This document shows, in pieces, positions 45,434 to 53,321 of a stretch of DNA of 64,000 bases (the first letter of the stretch is position 1; every line of letters starts with the position of its first letter). The position numbers and the translations under genes were made by a program. Origin of the DNA: JAVKFY01 sp040223615 (GTDB lineage Bacteria > Pseudomonadota > Alphaproteobacteria > GCA-2731375); the NCBI GenBank assembly GCA_040223615.1, contig JAVKFY010000008.1:103405-167404 (forward strand), written 5' to 3'. The notes under the pieces were generated by a model. The model searched no databases. It was not told the DNA's origin and saw only the letters and a program-made list of their open reading frames with translations.

Positions 45434-46885
45434 ATGTCCTTCGCCGCCGTCGCCTTTGGCCTGAGCTGGTTGTTGCTGGTCGAAGCCGGTCTGATGCTGC
45501 TGACCGGCGCCATCGCTTTGGCGCTGGGCGAGACCAGTGTGGCGCTGGCCTGTCTGGCGGGCGCTGTGCTCGGCGGTTTCGCCGGCGGCGGCCTGGCGCT
45601 GGCGACGCGCGGGATCGGCGGCGATTTCGGCAAGTACGAGGCCTATCTGCTCACCGTCCTGGCGTGGCCGGTGCTGGCCGGCTTCGGCGCCCTGCCTCTG
45701 TTGCTGACACCGGCCGGGATCGGCGTCGTGGACGCCTTGTTCTCCAGCCTTTCGGCGCTGACCACCACCGGAGCCTGGGTGTTGCCGGGGCCGTCGACGC
45801 TGCCGCGCGGCTTGCTGATCTGGTTTGCGCTGCTGCACTGGGGTGGCGGCCTGCTGACCATCGTCCTGATTGTCGCGTTGATGAGCCACTTGGGGATCGG
45901 CGGCCTGAACATGTTCCGCAGCGCGTTGCCGCGCGGCGAGGGGCTGTCGCCGTTGTCGCGGCTGGGCCACACCGCTCGCGACCTCGGCCTGGTCTATGCC
46001 GGCCTGACCGCGGTTGGCGTGCTGGCGGTCTGGCTTGCCGGCATGAGCGCCTTCCATGCTTTCTGTCACGGGCTCGGCGCGATCTCCACCGGCGGTTTCT
46101 CCAGCATCGACGGCGGCGTGCAGCTGATCGACAACTGGCAGATCGAGACCGTGCTGATGGTGCTGATGCTGATCGGCGCGCTGAACTTCACCACGGTCTG
46201 GGCGGTCGCCAGCGGGCGTGGCCACGAACTGCGGACCGATCCGGAGCTGCGGTATCTCGGCGCCGTGGCGCTGGTGGTGGCGTTGCTGGTGCTGGCGTCG
46301 GTGATCGATGAGGGGTGGAGCGGCGTCGGCGCGCGGGCGCATGCGGCGCTGTTCGCCGCAATTTCCGCGATCAGCACCACCGGCTATGCGGTGCAATCGC
46401 CCAGCTTGTGGCACGCGCAGGCGCCGGTGCTGCTGATCGCGCTGTTGCTGCTCGGCGGCTGCACCGGCTCGACCACCGGGGGCATCAAGCTGATGCGGCT
46501 GGCGATGCTGTTCAAGCAGTCCTCGCGGGAACTGGCGCGGCTGTCGCATCCCCATGGCGTGGTGCCGATGCGCTTCGCCGGCCAGCGCATCACCGAGACC
46601 ACGCTGGGTAGCGTGTGGTCGTTCTTCTTTTTCGGGCTGCTGAGCCTGGTCGGACTGGCGCTCGGGCTGGCGCTGGCCGGGCTGACGCCGTTGCTGGCGC
46701 TGTCCGGCGCGGTGGCGTCGATCAGCAATGCCGGCCCGGCGCTGGGGCTGATGGCGCCCTACGAAGCCGGCTACGGCGAATGGCCGGATGCCGCGAAGGG
46801 CGTCTACGCGCTTGGCATGTGGCTCGGGCGGGTAGAAATTCTAACATTGCTGACGATGTTGAACCCGGCCTACTGGCGCCATTGA
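45434..46885 (+). CDS. trkH: Trk-type potassium transporter membrane subunit
   Basis: A 483-residue K+ channel-like protein with four repeated M1-P-M2 units. Filter segments: SALTTTGAWVLPG, GAISTGGFSSID, SAISTTGYAVQS, and the last pore loop before GPALGLMAPYEAGYG; STTGGIKLMRLAMLF lies after the third unit. The 9-nt gap to trkA shows they form one unit. Takes up potassium using the proton gradient, together with TrkA. Confidence 0.95.
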   Translation: MSFAAVAFGLSWLLLVEAGLMLLTGAIALALGETSVALACLAGAVLGGFAGGGLALATRGIGGDFGKYEAYLLTVLAWPVLAGFGALPLLLTPAGIGVVDALFSSLSALTTTGAWVLPGPSTLPRGLLIWFALLHWGGGLLTIVLIVALMSHLGIGGLNMFRSALPRGEGLSPLSRLGHTARDLGLVYAGLTAVGVLAVWLAGMSAFHAFCHGLGAISTGGFSSIDGGVQLIDNWQIETVLMVLMLIGALNFTTVWAVASGRGHELRTDPELRYLGAVALVVALLVLASVIDEGWSGVGARAHAALFAAISAISTTGYAVQSPSLWHAQAPVLLIALLLLGGCTGSTTGGIKLMRLAMLFKQSSRELARLSHPHGVVPMRFAGQRITETTLGSVWSFFFFGLLSLVGLALGLALAGLTPLLALSGAVASISNAGPALGLMAPYEAGYGEWPDAAKGVYALGMWLGRVEILTLLTMLNPAYWRH

Positions 46886-46900
46886 GGGAAGGGGAGAGCG

Positions 46901-47782
46901 ATGAGCCGTATCGCCTATGTCAACGGACGCTACGTGAAGCAGGCCGACGCCGCGGTGCATATCGAGGATCGCGGCTATCAGTTCGCCGACGGCGTCTACG
47001 AGGTCATCGCCGTGGCCGGCGGACGGCTGATCGACGAGGCGCCGCACATGGAGCGTCTGGCCAGATCGCTGTCGGAGCTTCAGATCGCCATGCCGATGAC
47101 GCCGGCAGCGCTTGCGGTGGTGCTGCGCGAGACCGCGCGGCGCAATGGCGTGCATCGCGGCATCGTCTACCTGCAGATCACCCGCGGCGTCAGCCGGCGC
47201 GACCATCCGTTCCCGAACCGGCCGATCCGGCCGGCGGTGGTGGCGACGGCGCGGCGCACGGCGCCGGCCGACCCGGCCCGGATCGAGGCCGGGGTCGCGG
47301 TGATCACGCTGCCCGACATCCGCTGGGCGCGCTGCGACATCAAGTCGGTGTTGTTGCTGCCGAACGTGCTGGCCAAGCAGGCCGCGCGCCAGGCCGGCGC
47401 CTTCGAGGCCTGGCAGGTCGCCGACGACGACACCGTCACCGAGGGCGCCTCGACCAACGCCTGGATCGTGACCCAGGACGGCACCCTGGTCACCCGGCCG
47501 GTGGAGAACGCGATACTGGCCGGGATCACCCGGCTGCGCGTGCTGGACCTGGCGCGTGAGGCCGGCATCCCGGTCGAACTGCGCGCCTTCACCGTGGCCG
47601 AGGCCAAAACCGCGCGCGAAGCGTTCGTGAGTTCGACCACCGCCTTCGTGATGCCGGTCACGCGGATCGACGACGCGGTTCTGGGCAACGGCCGGGCCGG
47701 CGCGATCGCGCTGCGGTTGCGGTCGCTTTATGAAGGGTTCATGGTGGAGGACACGCCGAAATCGCTGCCGTTCGCCGCCTAG
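46901..47782 (+). CDS. dat: D-amino-acid aminotransferase (class IV)
   Basis: A 293-residue PLP enzyme of fold type IV. Motifs: GRYVKQADAAVHIEDRGYQFADGVYEV at the N-terminus, the PLP lysine in RCDIKSVLLLPNVLAKQAARQAG, EGASTNAWIV, and the C-terminal SSTTAFVMPVTRIDD. D-Ala/D-Glu transamination is the likely role, serving cell-wall precursors; branched-chain aminotransferase is the nearest alternative. Found between trkH and hfq in this group of organisms. Confidence 0.92.
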   Translation: MSRIAYVNGRYVKQADAAVHIEDRGYQFADGVYEVIAVAGGRLIDEAPHMERLARSLSELQIAMPMTPAALAVVLRETARRNGVHRGIVYLQITRGVSRRDHPFPNRPIRPAVVATARRTAPADPARIEAGVAVITLPDIRWARCDIKSVLLLPNVLAKQAARQAGAFEAWQVADDDTVTEGASTNAWIVTQDGTLVTRPVENAILAGITRLRVLDLAREAGIPVELRAFTVAEAKTAREAFVSSTTAFVMPVTRIDDAVLGNGRAGAIALRLRSLYEGFMVEDTPKSLPFAA

Positions 47783-47840
47783 CGTGCAGAGAAGGCCCGG
47801 CGATGGCATAGTCAAGAATGGCTATGAATGGCCGGTTTGG

Positions 47841-47869
47841 TTGCCAGACCCCGGTAATCGCACTATTTC
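47841..47869 (+). promoter_or_regulatory. Candidate sigma-70-type promoter for hfq
   Basis: TTGCCA (47841-47846), 17-nt spacer, TATTTC (47864-47869), within the 175-nt gap before hfq. Hexamers are imperfect, and the spacing is ideal. Confidence 0.35.
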
Positions 47870-47957
47870 AACTTATTGAGGGCTCGGGCGATATCCGGTT
47901 CGCTAAGAAGTTCCTTTGAACGACACCAATGAAAACCAATGCCGGAACCAGAGAAGA

Positions 47958-48221
47958 ATGGCCGAAAAATCTCAGAACATTCAGGACGTGTTCCTAAACT
48001 ACGTCCGCAAGAACAAGACTCCGGTGACGGTGTTTCTCGTCAATGGCGTCAAACTCCAGGGCTTCATCAGTGGGTTCGACAACTTCTGCGTGCTGTTGCG
48101 GCGTGATGCGCACGTGCAGCTCGTCTACAAGCACGCGATCTCCACGGTGATGCCAGCTCATCCGGTGCAGTTGTACGATCCGGCGGCCGAGGCTGCCGAG
48201 GGCGCCGACGCCGCATCGTGA
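47958..48221 (+). CDS. hfq: RNA chaperone Hfq
   Basis: An 87-residue Sm-like protein that forms a hexamer and pairs small RNAs with mRNAs. Sm1 motif NVKLQGFISGFDNFCVLL-like segment (VNGVKLQGFISGFDNFCVLL) and Sm2 YKHAISTVMPA are intact; proximal-face residues are in QNIQDVFLNYVRKNKTPVTVFL. A short Ala/Glu tail follows. ATG 47958 is the family start; the longer open frame to 47916 has no family character. hflX overlaps its stop (GTGA). Confidence 0.96.
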   Translation: MAEKSQNIQDVFLNYVRKNKTPVTVFLVNGVKLQGFISGFDNFCVLLRRDAHVQLVYKHAISTVMPAHPVQLYDPAAEAAEGADAAS

Positions 48222-49540
48222 GCACGCGTGTCTCGCGCGGTCCCGGCGAACCGGCTCGGGTCGTTGTTCTTCACCCGAACCTGCCGGGCGGCGCGCGTGA
48301 CGACCGCGACGCGGCGGCGGCGCTGGATGAGGCGGTCGGATTGGCCGCCGCTCTCGACCTGGTTGTGGCTGAGCAGCTCGCGCTCAACGTCAACCGGCCT
48401 AAACCCGCCACCCTGTTCGGCAGCGGGCAGGTGGAGGACATCGCCGCGCGCGTGAAGGCGCTGGACGCCGAGCTGGTCATCGTCGACGGCCCCGTCAGTC
48501 CGGTGCAGCAGCGCAACCTGGAGCGTGCCTGGCACGCCAAGGTGCTGGACCGGACCGGTCTGATCCTGGAGATCTTCGCCGACCGGGCGCGCACGCACGA
48601 GGGCCGGCTGCAGGTCGAACTGGCGCGGCTGAGCTACCAGCGCACCCGACTGGTCCGGTCGTGGACCCACCTTGAGCGCCAGCGCGGCGGCCTGGGCGCC
48701 GTCGGCGGCCCCGGCGAAACCCAGCTCGAGCTTGACCGGCGGCTGCTGGAAGACCGCATCGCCAAGATCAAGCGGGAGCTGGCCGCCGTCACCCGCACCC
48801 GCGAGTTGCACCGCAAGCGCCGCCGTGACGCGCCATACCCGGTGATCGCGCTTGTCGGCTACACCAACGCCGGCAAGTCGACGCTGTTCAACCGGCTGAC
48901 CTCGGCCGAGGTGACGGCGCAGGATATGCTGTTCGCCACGCTGGACCCGACCATGCGCGGCGCCGATCTGCCGTCCGGGCAGCGGGTCATCCTGTCCGAC
49001 ACGGTCGGTTTCATCGCCGACCTGCCGACCCACCTGGTCGCCGCCTTCCGCGCCACGCTCGAAGAAGTTCTGGAGGCGGACGTGATCGTTCACGTGCGCG
49101 ACGTCTCGCACGCCGATGCCGAGGCGCAGCGCACCGACGTGCTGGCGGTATTGGCAGACCTTGGCGTGACGCCGGAGACCGACACGGTGATCGAGGCGCT
49201 GAACAAGATCGACCTGCTGGACGAGCCCGCGCGCGCGGCGCTCCTGACCGGGCTGGACCGGCGCGAGGACACCGCGGCGGTCTCGGCCTTGACCGGGCAG
49301 GGGTGCGAGGCGCTGCTGGCCCTGATCGACACCAAGTTGGCCGAGGGCCAGCACAGCTACACCATCGACATCGATCTCGCCGATGGCGCCGCGCTGGCCT
49401 GGGCCTACCGCAACGGCCGGGTGAAATCGCGCACCGATACCGACCGTGTGGCGCGGTTGGAGGTGACGCTTTCGGCCGCCGAACTGGGCCGCTGGCGCAA
49501 GCATTTCCCGGACACGTTCCTGCTCGACGCGGCGCAATAG
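48218..49540 (+). CDS. hflX: GTPase HflX
   Basis: A 440-residue ribosome-associated GTPase. N-terminal HflX domain up to ~residue 200 (KPATLFGSGQVEDIA, HEGRLQVELARLSYQRTRL, GGPGETQLELDRRLL), then the G domain with G1 GYTNAGKST, G3 DTVGF, and NKIDL. It rescues stalled ribosomes under stress. The GTG start overlaps the hfq stop; the pair is a long-standing operon in proteobacteria. CIRCE begins 10 nt after its stop. Confidence 0.97.
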   Translation: MSTRVSRGPGEPARVVVLHPNLPGGARDDRDAAAALDEAVGLAAALDLVVAEQLALNVNRPKPATLFGSGQVEDIAARVKALDAELVIVDGPVSPVQQRNLERAWHAKVLDRTGLILEIFADRARTHEGRLQVELARLSYQRTRLVRSWTHLERQRGGLGAVGGPGETQLELDRRLLEDRIAKIKRELAAVTRTRELHRKRRRDAPYPVIALVGYTNAGKSTLFNRLTSAEVTAQDMLFATLDPTMRGADLPSGQRVILSDTVGFIADLPTHLVAAFRATLEEVLEADVIVHVRDVSHADAEAQRTDVLAVLADLGVTPETDTVIEALNKIDLLDEPARAALLTGLDRREDTAAVSALTGQGCEALLALIDTKLAEGQHSYTIDIDLADGAALAWAYRNGRVKSRTDTDRVARLEVTLSAAELGRWRKHFPDTFLLDAAQ

Positions 49541-49550
49541 CCACAGCCCC

Positions 49551-49577
49551 TTGGCACTCCGGTATCCGGAGTGCTAC
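49551..49577. promoter_or_regulatory. CIRCE element (HrcA operator)
   Basis: TTGGCACTC-N9-GAGTGCTAC matches the CIRCE consensus TTAGCACTC-N9-GAGTGCTAA at 16 of 18 arm positions. It lies 70 nt before groES and 10 nt after hflX, where HrcA would repress transcription until heat shock. Confidence 0.9.
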
Positions 49578-49646
49578 ACCAGGGACGACGCGGGTCGCGA
49601 GGCCCGTCGCCGAGTTTCACATCACGCCGCAAGAGGTTGAAGACGC

Positions 49647-49934
49647 ATGAAAATTCGTCCGCTGCACGACCGCGTGCTGGTGCGCCGGGTCGACTCCAAC
49701 GAGAAGACCGCCGGCGGCATCATCATTCCCGACACCGCCCAGGAGAAGCCGATGGAAGGCGAAGTCATCGCCGCCGGCGAGGGCGCGCGGGCCGACGACG
49801 GCCGCATTCAGCCGCTCGACGTCAAGCCGGGCGACCGGATCCTGTTCGGCAAATGGTCCGGCACCGAGGTCCAGGTCGCCGGCGAAGAGCTGCTGATCAT
49901 GAAGGAAGCCGACATCATGGGCGTGCTCGATTGA
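49647..49934 (+). CDS. groES: Co-chaperonin GroES
   Basis: A 95-residue GroES with the usual MKIRPLHDRVLVRR start, the mobile loop ESNEKTAGGIIIPDTAQEKPMEGEVIA region (here DSNEKTAGGIIIPDTA), VKPGDRILFGKWSG and ILGVLD-type end (DIMGVLD). It caps GroEL. CIRCE lies upstream, and a strong intrinsic terminator starts 33 nt after its stop. No groEL follows: the next gene is mazG on the other strand. This is a single-gene heat-shock unit, or one of several groES copies. Confidence 0.97.
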   Translation: MKIRPLHDRVLVRRVDSNEKTAGGIIIPDTAQEKPMEGEVIAAGEGARADDGRIQPLDVKPGDRILFGKWSGTEVQVAGEELLIMKEADIMGVLD

Positions 49935-49967
49935 GCCACGGGTTTCCCTGAACTGGAATACGAAGAG

Positions 49968-50003
49968 CGCCGCGGATCACCTTGATCCGTGGCGTTTTTC
50001 TTT
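49968..50003 (+). terminator. Intrinsic terminator after groES
   Basis: CGCCGCGGATCA (49968-49979) pairs with TGATCCGTGGCG (49983-49994) over 12 bp including one G-U, with a 3-nt loop, followed by TTTTTCTTT. It is the clearest intrinsic terminator in the window and closes the groES message; mazG ends 12 nt beyond on the opposite strand. Confidence 0.9.
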
Positions 50004-50014
50004 ATCGACGACGT

Positions 50015-50827
50015 CTATTCCTCGGCCTTGGCGGTTTCCCAGAGCGCATCGAGTGCCGCCAGGTCCGCCGTGCGCAGGTTGACGCCACGCTCGGCCGCCA
50101 GCGCCTCCAGACGGTGGAAGCGGCGCTCGAACTTGGCGTTGCCGGCGCGCAACGCGCCTTCGGGATCGACATTCAGGTGCCGCGCCAGGTTCACCACCGA
50201 GAACAGCAGGTCGCCGATCTCGTCGGTCAGCGCCGCCGTGTCGCCGCCGGCCGCGGCCGCACGCACTTCGGCAATCTCCTCGTCGACCTTGGCATAGACC
50301 GGCGCCGCGTCGGGCCAGTCGAAGCCGACGCGGGCAGCACGGGCCTGGAGCTTCTGCGCCCGTAGCAGCGCCGGCAGGTTCAGCGCCACCCCATCCAGCG
50401 CGCTCAGCTCTCGGTGCTCGGCGTGCGCGCGCCTGGCGCGTTCCTCGGCTTTCTGGTCTTCCCAGGCCAGCGTTTGCGCCTGCGACGTGGCGATGTCGAC
50501 GTCGCCGAAGACGTGGGGATGGCGGCGCACCATCTTGTCGGCAATGCCATCGGCGACGGCGGCGAAATCGAACAGGCCGCGCTCCTCGGCCATGCGCGAA
50601 TGGAACACGACCTGAAGCAGCAGGTCGCCGAGCTCGTCCTTGAGCTGGCCCAGGTCGTCGCGCTGGATCGCGTCGGCAACCTCGTAGGCTTCCTCGATGG
50701 TGTACGGCGCGATCGACGCGAAATTCTGCTCAAGGTCCCACGGGCAACCGCCATCGGGATCGCGCAGCTTCGCCATGATCTGGACCAGCCGGTCGGCGGC
50801 GGGGGCGGTCTTCGTCTTTTCAGTCAC
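50015..50827 (-). CDS. mazG: Nucleoside triphosphate pyrophosphohydrolase MazG
   Basis: A 270-residue MazG hydrolysing NTPs and dNTPs to the monophosphate plus pyrophosphate, a house-cleaning and stress function. N-terminal MazG domain: LRDPDGGCPWDLEQNFASIAPYTIEEAYEVADAI, LKDELGDLLLQVVFHSRMAEE with the acidic EExxE and ExxD metal sites; a second MazG-like half follows (LTDEIGDLLFSVVNLARHL). GTG start. Convergent with groES. Confidence 0.95.
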   Translation of the reverse strand: MTEKTKTAPAADRLVQIMAKLRDPDGGCPWDLEQNFASIAPYTIEEAYEVADAIQRDDLGQLKDELGDLLLQVVFHSRMAEERGLFDFAAVADGIADKMVRRHPHVFGDVDIATSQAQTLAWEDQKAEERARRAHAEHRELSALDGVALNLPALLRAQKLQARAARVGFDWPDAAPVYAKVDEEIAEVRAAAAGGDTAALTDEIGDLLFSVVNLARHLNVDPEGALRAGNAKFERRFHRLEALAAERGVNLRTADLAALDALWETAKAEE

Positions 50828-50906
50828 TTAGCCGCCTGGTCGTTGGGCTTGGTGTGCGATGATTCGCATAAGATATATTATGACCAATAACCAGTATCCA
50901 CACCCT

Positions 50907-50922
50907 CTAGGTGGTCACCTAG
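50907..50922. other. Palindrome at the 3' end of the PEP-CTERM gene
   Basis: CTAGGTG-GT-CACCTAG: perfect 7-bp arms that overlap the stop codon of the PEP-CTERM gene. Without a U-run it is not a clear terminator; AT-rich DNA with possible promoter elements for mazG lies beside it. Confidence 0.3.
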
Positions 50923-51653
50923 TCGACGCGAGAGCCGTCGGGACGGCGCCGGAAGTGTCTGACGAGCGACATGACGCCGATTCCAACGAACAGCAACGCC
51001 GCAGTTTCCGGTTCAGGCATGGGCTCCGCATCGGAATGATTGATCGCAAATGCAACGTTCCAGCTGCCCAAATCGCGGTAGGCTTCGTCCCTTGATGTCC
51101 GTGTCGCGCGACCCTGAAGGAAAAAGTGATACTGACCAGCTGCCAGCGTCCCGCTGCCAGAAAAGGCACCGGCGGTGCTGGAACTCAGCAATTCCGGTCC
51201 GCCAACCTCCTCGAACAGGACGCTTCCGGTGCCTTCGCCAGACAGCTCGAAGTCGCCGCTCAGCGACCACGGCACGCTCTCGTCTACGGTCAGGACGAGG
51301 TCGACCCGAGAAACGCCGCGCACTTGGGTGACGATGTTGTTCCCGACATTTCGCCGGGCCAAGCCGAAACCGGAACCCTCCAATACGAGGCTGTCGGTCT
51401 GCACTTCAAGATCGGTGTTCTGGTTCCCGCGTCCCCGCGCATCCCCGGAATCTCTCGTGCGCTGCTCGTCGAAGACGCCACCAGCCGAGGAGGAAACGGT
51501 CACGTCACCGCTTGCCAACGGACCCGCCGTCGCCCGAATGAGCCGAGTGGCTGAATCCAGGACCAAAGCCGCCTGCGCACCGCTCGTTGCGAGCAGGAGG
51601 CTCATGGTGGCGGTCGCAGCGATGATGGATAGGCGCTGGCTAGTACTGAACAT
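50919..51653 (-). CDS. PEP-CTERM sorting-domain protein, exosortase substrate
   Basis: A 244-residue exported protein: signal peptide (MFSTSQRLSIIAATATMSLLLATSGAQA), a beta-rich body with many Ser/Gly/Thr and no recognised domain, then the C-terminal tripartite sorting signal (residues ~212-240): PEPETA, a hydrophobic helix (LLFVGIGVMSLV) and a basic RHFRRRP end. Such proteins are cut and processed by an exosortase and often go to the surface or to exopolysaccharide. No exosortase gene is in the window. AGGGGA lies close before the ATG. Base use is less GC-rich than that of the neighbours, suggesting transfer. Confidence 0.83.
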   Translation of the reverse strand: MFSTSQRLSIIAATATMSLLLATSGAQAALVLDSATRLIRATAGPLASGDVTVSSSAGGVFDEQRTRDSGDARGRGNQNTDLEVQTDSLVLEGSGFGLARRNVGNNIVTQVRGVSRVDLVLTVDESVPWSLSGDFELSGEGTGSVLFEEVGGPELLSSSTAGAFSGSGTLAAGQYHFFLQGRATRTSRDEAYRDLGSWNVAFAINHSDAEPMPEPETAALLFVGIGVMSLVRHFRRRPDGSRVD

Positions 51654-51771
51654 TGCTTCCCCTTACGTTTTTTCGCTTGTGCGCCAAACTACCACCGCCC
51701 TCCAATCCGGCAAAACACTTACACGCTAGATCAGAATTGCTATGGATGTCGTGACGATCGGGTAAAGCGCT

Positions 51772-52524
51772 TCAGAGGTCTATCACCATGCCGTCATAGG
51801 CCGGCAGGACGCCGTCGGGCAGCTCGCGGCACAGCGTTTGATAGTCCATGTCCCAGGTCATGTGGGTCAGCACGGCGTGGCGCGGCTTCACGCGCTTAAT
51901 CCAGCTCAACGTCAGGTCGAGGTGCGCATGGGTCGGATGCGGCTCGGGCCGGAGCGCGTCGACCACCCAGGTGTCGATGCCCTTCAGGACCTTGAACGAT
52001 TCCTCCGGCAGGCCGTTCAGGTCGGTCGAGTAAGCGATCGGACCGAAACGGAAGCCCAGCGAATTGATTGGACCGTGATGTTGAGAGAATGGTTGAACCG
52101 TGATTCCGTTCACATTGAACTGGCCGTCGATCTCGGTCGGCTCGACCAGCGCCGGATAGCCTTTGACGCTTTTGAAGATGTACGGGAACCGCGTGCGCAG
52201 CGTGCGCAGCGTCTTGGTGTCGCCGTAGATCGGCATACGCCGCTGTCGACGAAAGAAAAAGCCGCGCAGGTCGTCGATGCCGTGGGTGTGGTCGGCGTGG
52301 TCGTGGGTGTAGAGCACGGCGTCGAGGTCGTCGACGTTGGCCGACAGGCACTGCTCGCGCAGGTCCGGGCTGGTGTCGACCAGGATGCGGGTGCCGTCGT
52401 GCTCGACCAGGATCGAGGCGCGCCGGCGCCGGTTGCGCGGCTCGGCCGGGTCGCACACGCCCCAGACGTTGCCGATGCGCGGCACGCCACCCGACGTGCC
52501 GCAGCCGAGAATGGTGACCCGCAT
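51772..52524 (-). CDS. MBL-fold metallohydrolase (PhnP/RNase Z-like)
   Basis: A 250-residue metallo-beta-lactamase-fold hydrolase: TILGCGTSGGVPRIGNVWGVC at the N-terminus and the metal motif THDHADHTHGIDDL, then FSQHHGPINSLGFRFG and YSTDLN with further metal ligands, ending in VLTHMTWDMDY. The GxGTSxGVP beginning and placement after tatD are typical of this phosphodiesterase-like (PhnP/ElaC-like) group. Likely hydrolyses a cyclic phosphate or nucleotide. Starts 5 nt after the tatD stop. Confidence 0.93.
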   Translation of the reverse strand: MRVTILGCGTSGGVPRIGNVWGVCDPAEPRNRRRRASILVEHDGTRILVDTSPDLREQCLSANVDDLDAVLYTHDHADHTHGIDDLRGFFFRRQRRMPIYGDTKTLRTLRTRFPYIFKSVKGYPALVEPTEIDGQFNVNGITVQPFSQHHGPINSLGFRFGPIAYSTDLNGLPEESFKVLKGIDTWVVDALRPEPHPTHAHLDLTLSWIKRVKPRHAVLTHMTWDMDYQTLCRELPDGVLPAYDGMVIDL

Positions 52525-52529
52525 CCGCC

Positions 52530-53321
52530 TCAGGCCGCCAGCCGGGCGCGGTCGGCCTTGGCGAACAGGCGGAAGAAATTGTCGGTGGTGGCTTGGGCCA
52601 GGCGCTCCGGCGAGACCTGCTTCAGCTCGGCGACGACCTTGGCGGTGTGCGCGACGAACGCCGGCTCGTTGCGTTTGCCGCGATGCGGCACCGGCGCCAG
52701 GTACGGCGAGTCGGTTTCCACCAACAGCTTCTCGAGCGGCACCTCGGCGATGGTGTCGCGCAGGTCTTGCGCGTTCTTGAAGGTGGCGATGCCGGAAACC
52801 GAGATGCTCATGCCCAGGTCGACCGCGCGCCGCGCCAGCTCCGGGCCGGAGCTGAAGCAATGGATCAGGCCGGGGAAGGCCCCTGCCCGCATTTCGTCTT
52901 CCAGGATCTCGGCGGTCTCGGCGTCGGCGTCGCGGGTGTGCACGATCAACGGCAGGCCGGTCTGGCGCGCCGCGGCGATGTGCTGGCGGAACTGGCGTGC
53001 CTGTTCGTCGCGCGGGCTGTGCTCGTAGAAGAAATCGAGGCCGGTTTCGCCGATGCCGACGACTTTCGGGTGCGCCGCCAGTTCGACCAGCCGCGCTGTC
53101 GCCAGTTCCGGCTCCTTGGCGGCCTCATGCGGGTGCAGGCCGACCGAGCACCAGACGTTGTCGAAACGCTCGGCGATGGCGCGGATGCGGTCGAACTTCC
53201 GCACCTCGGTGCAGATCGTCACCATGCCGGCAACGCCCGCCTCGCCGGCGCGCGCCACCACGTCGTCGAGCTCGCTGGAGAGCGAGTCGAAGTCGAGGTG
53301 GCAGTGGCTGTCGATCAGCAT
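52530..53321 (-). CDS. tatD: TatD family deoxyribonuclease
   Basis: A 263-residue TIM-barrel metal hydrolase. Metal ligands: HCH in MLIDSHCHLDF, GETGLDFFYEHSP, VHTRDADAETAEIL, HCFSS and VETDSPYLAPVPHRGKRNEP. The family degrades DNA and takes part in repair; it is not a Tat-pathway part. ATG overlaps the metG stop by one base (TGATG). Standard metG-tatD-MBL order. Confidence 0.95.
   Translation of the reverse strand: MLIDSHCHLDFDSLSSELDDVVARAGEAGVAGMVTICTEVRKFDRIRAIAERFDNVWCSVGLHPHEAAKEPELATARLVELAAHPKVVGIGETGLDFFYEHSPRDEQARQFRQHIAAARQTGLPLIVHTRDADAETAEILEDEMRAGAFPGLIHCFSSGPELARRAVDLGMSISVSGIATFKNAQDLRDTIAEVPLEKLLVETDSPYLAPVPHRGKRNEPAFVAHTAKVVAELKQVSPERLAQATTDNFFRLFAKADRARLAA

Noticed and set aside
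43988..46555. 855-codon open frame opposite trkA and trkH
   Set aside because: Shadow frame: rich in His, Gln, Arg and Ala, with no motif, and opposite two well-conserved genes.
49935..50014. Start of groEL after groES
   Set aside because: Only 80 nt with an intrinsic terminator lie before the end of mazG on the opposite strand; no chaperonin sequence is present anywhere in the window.
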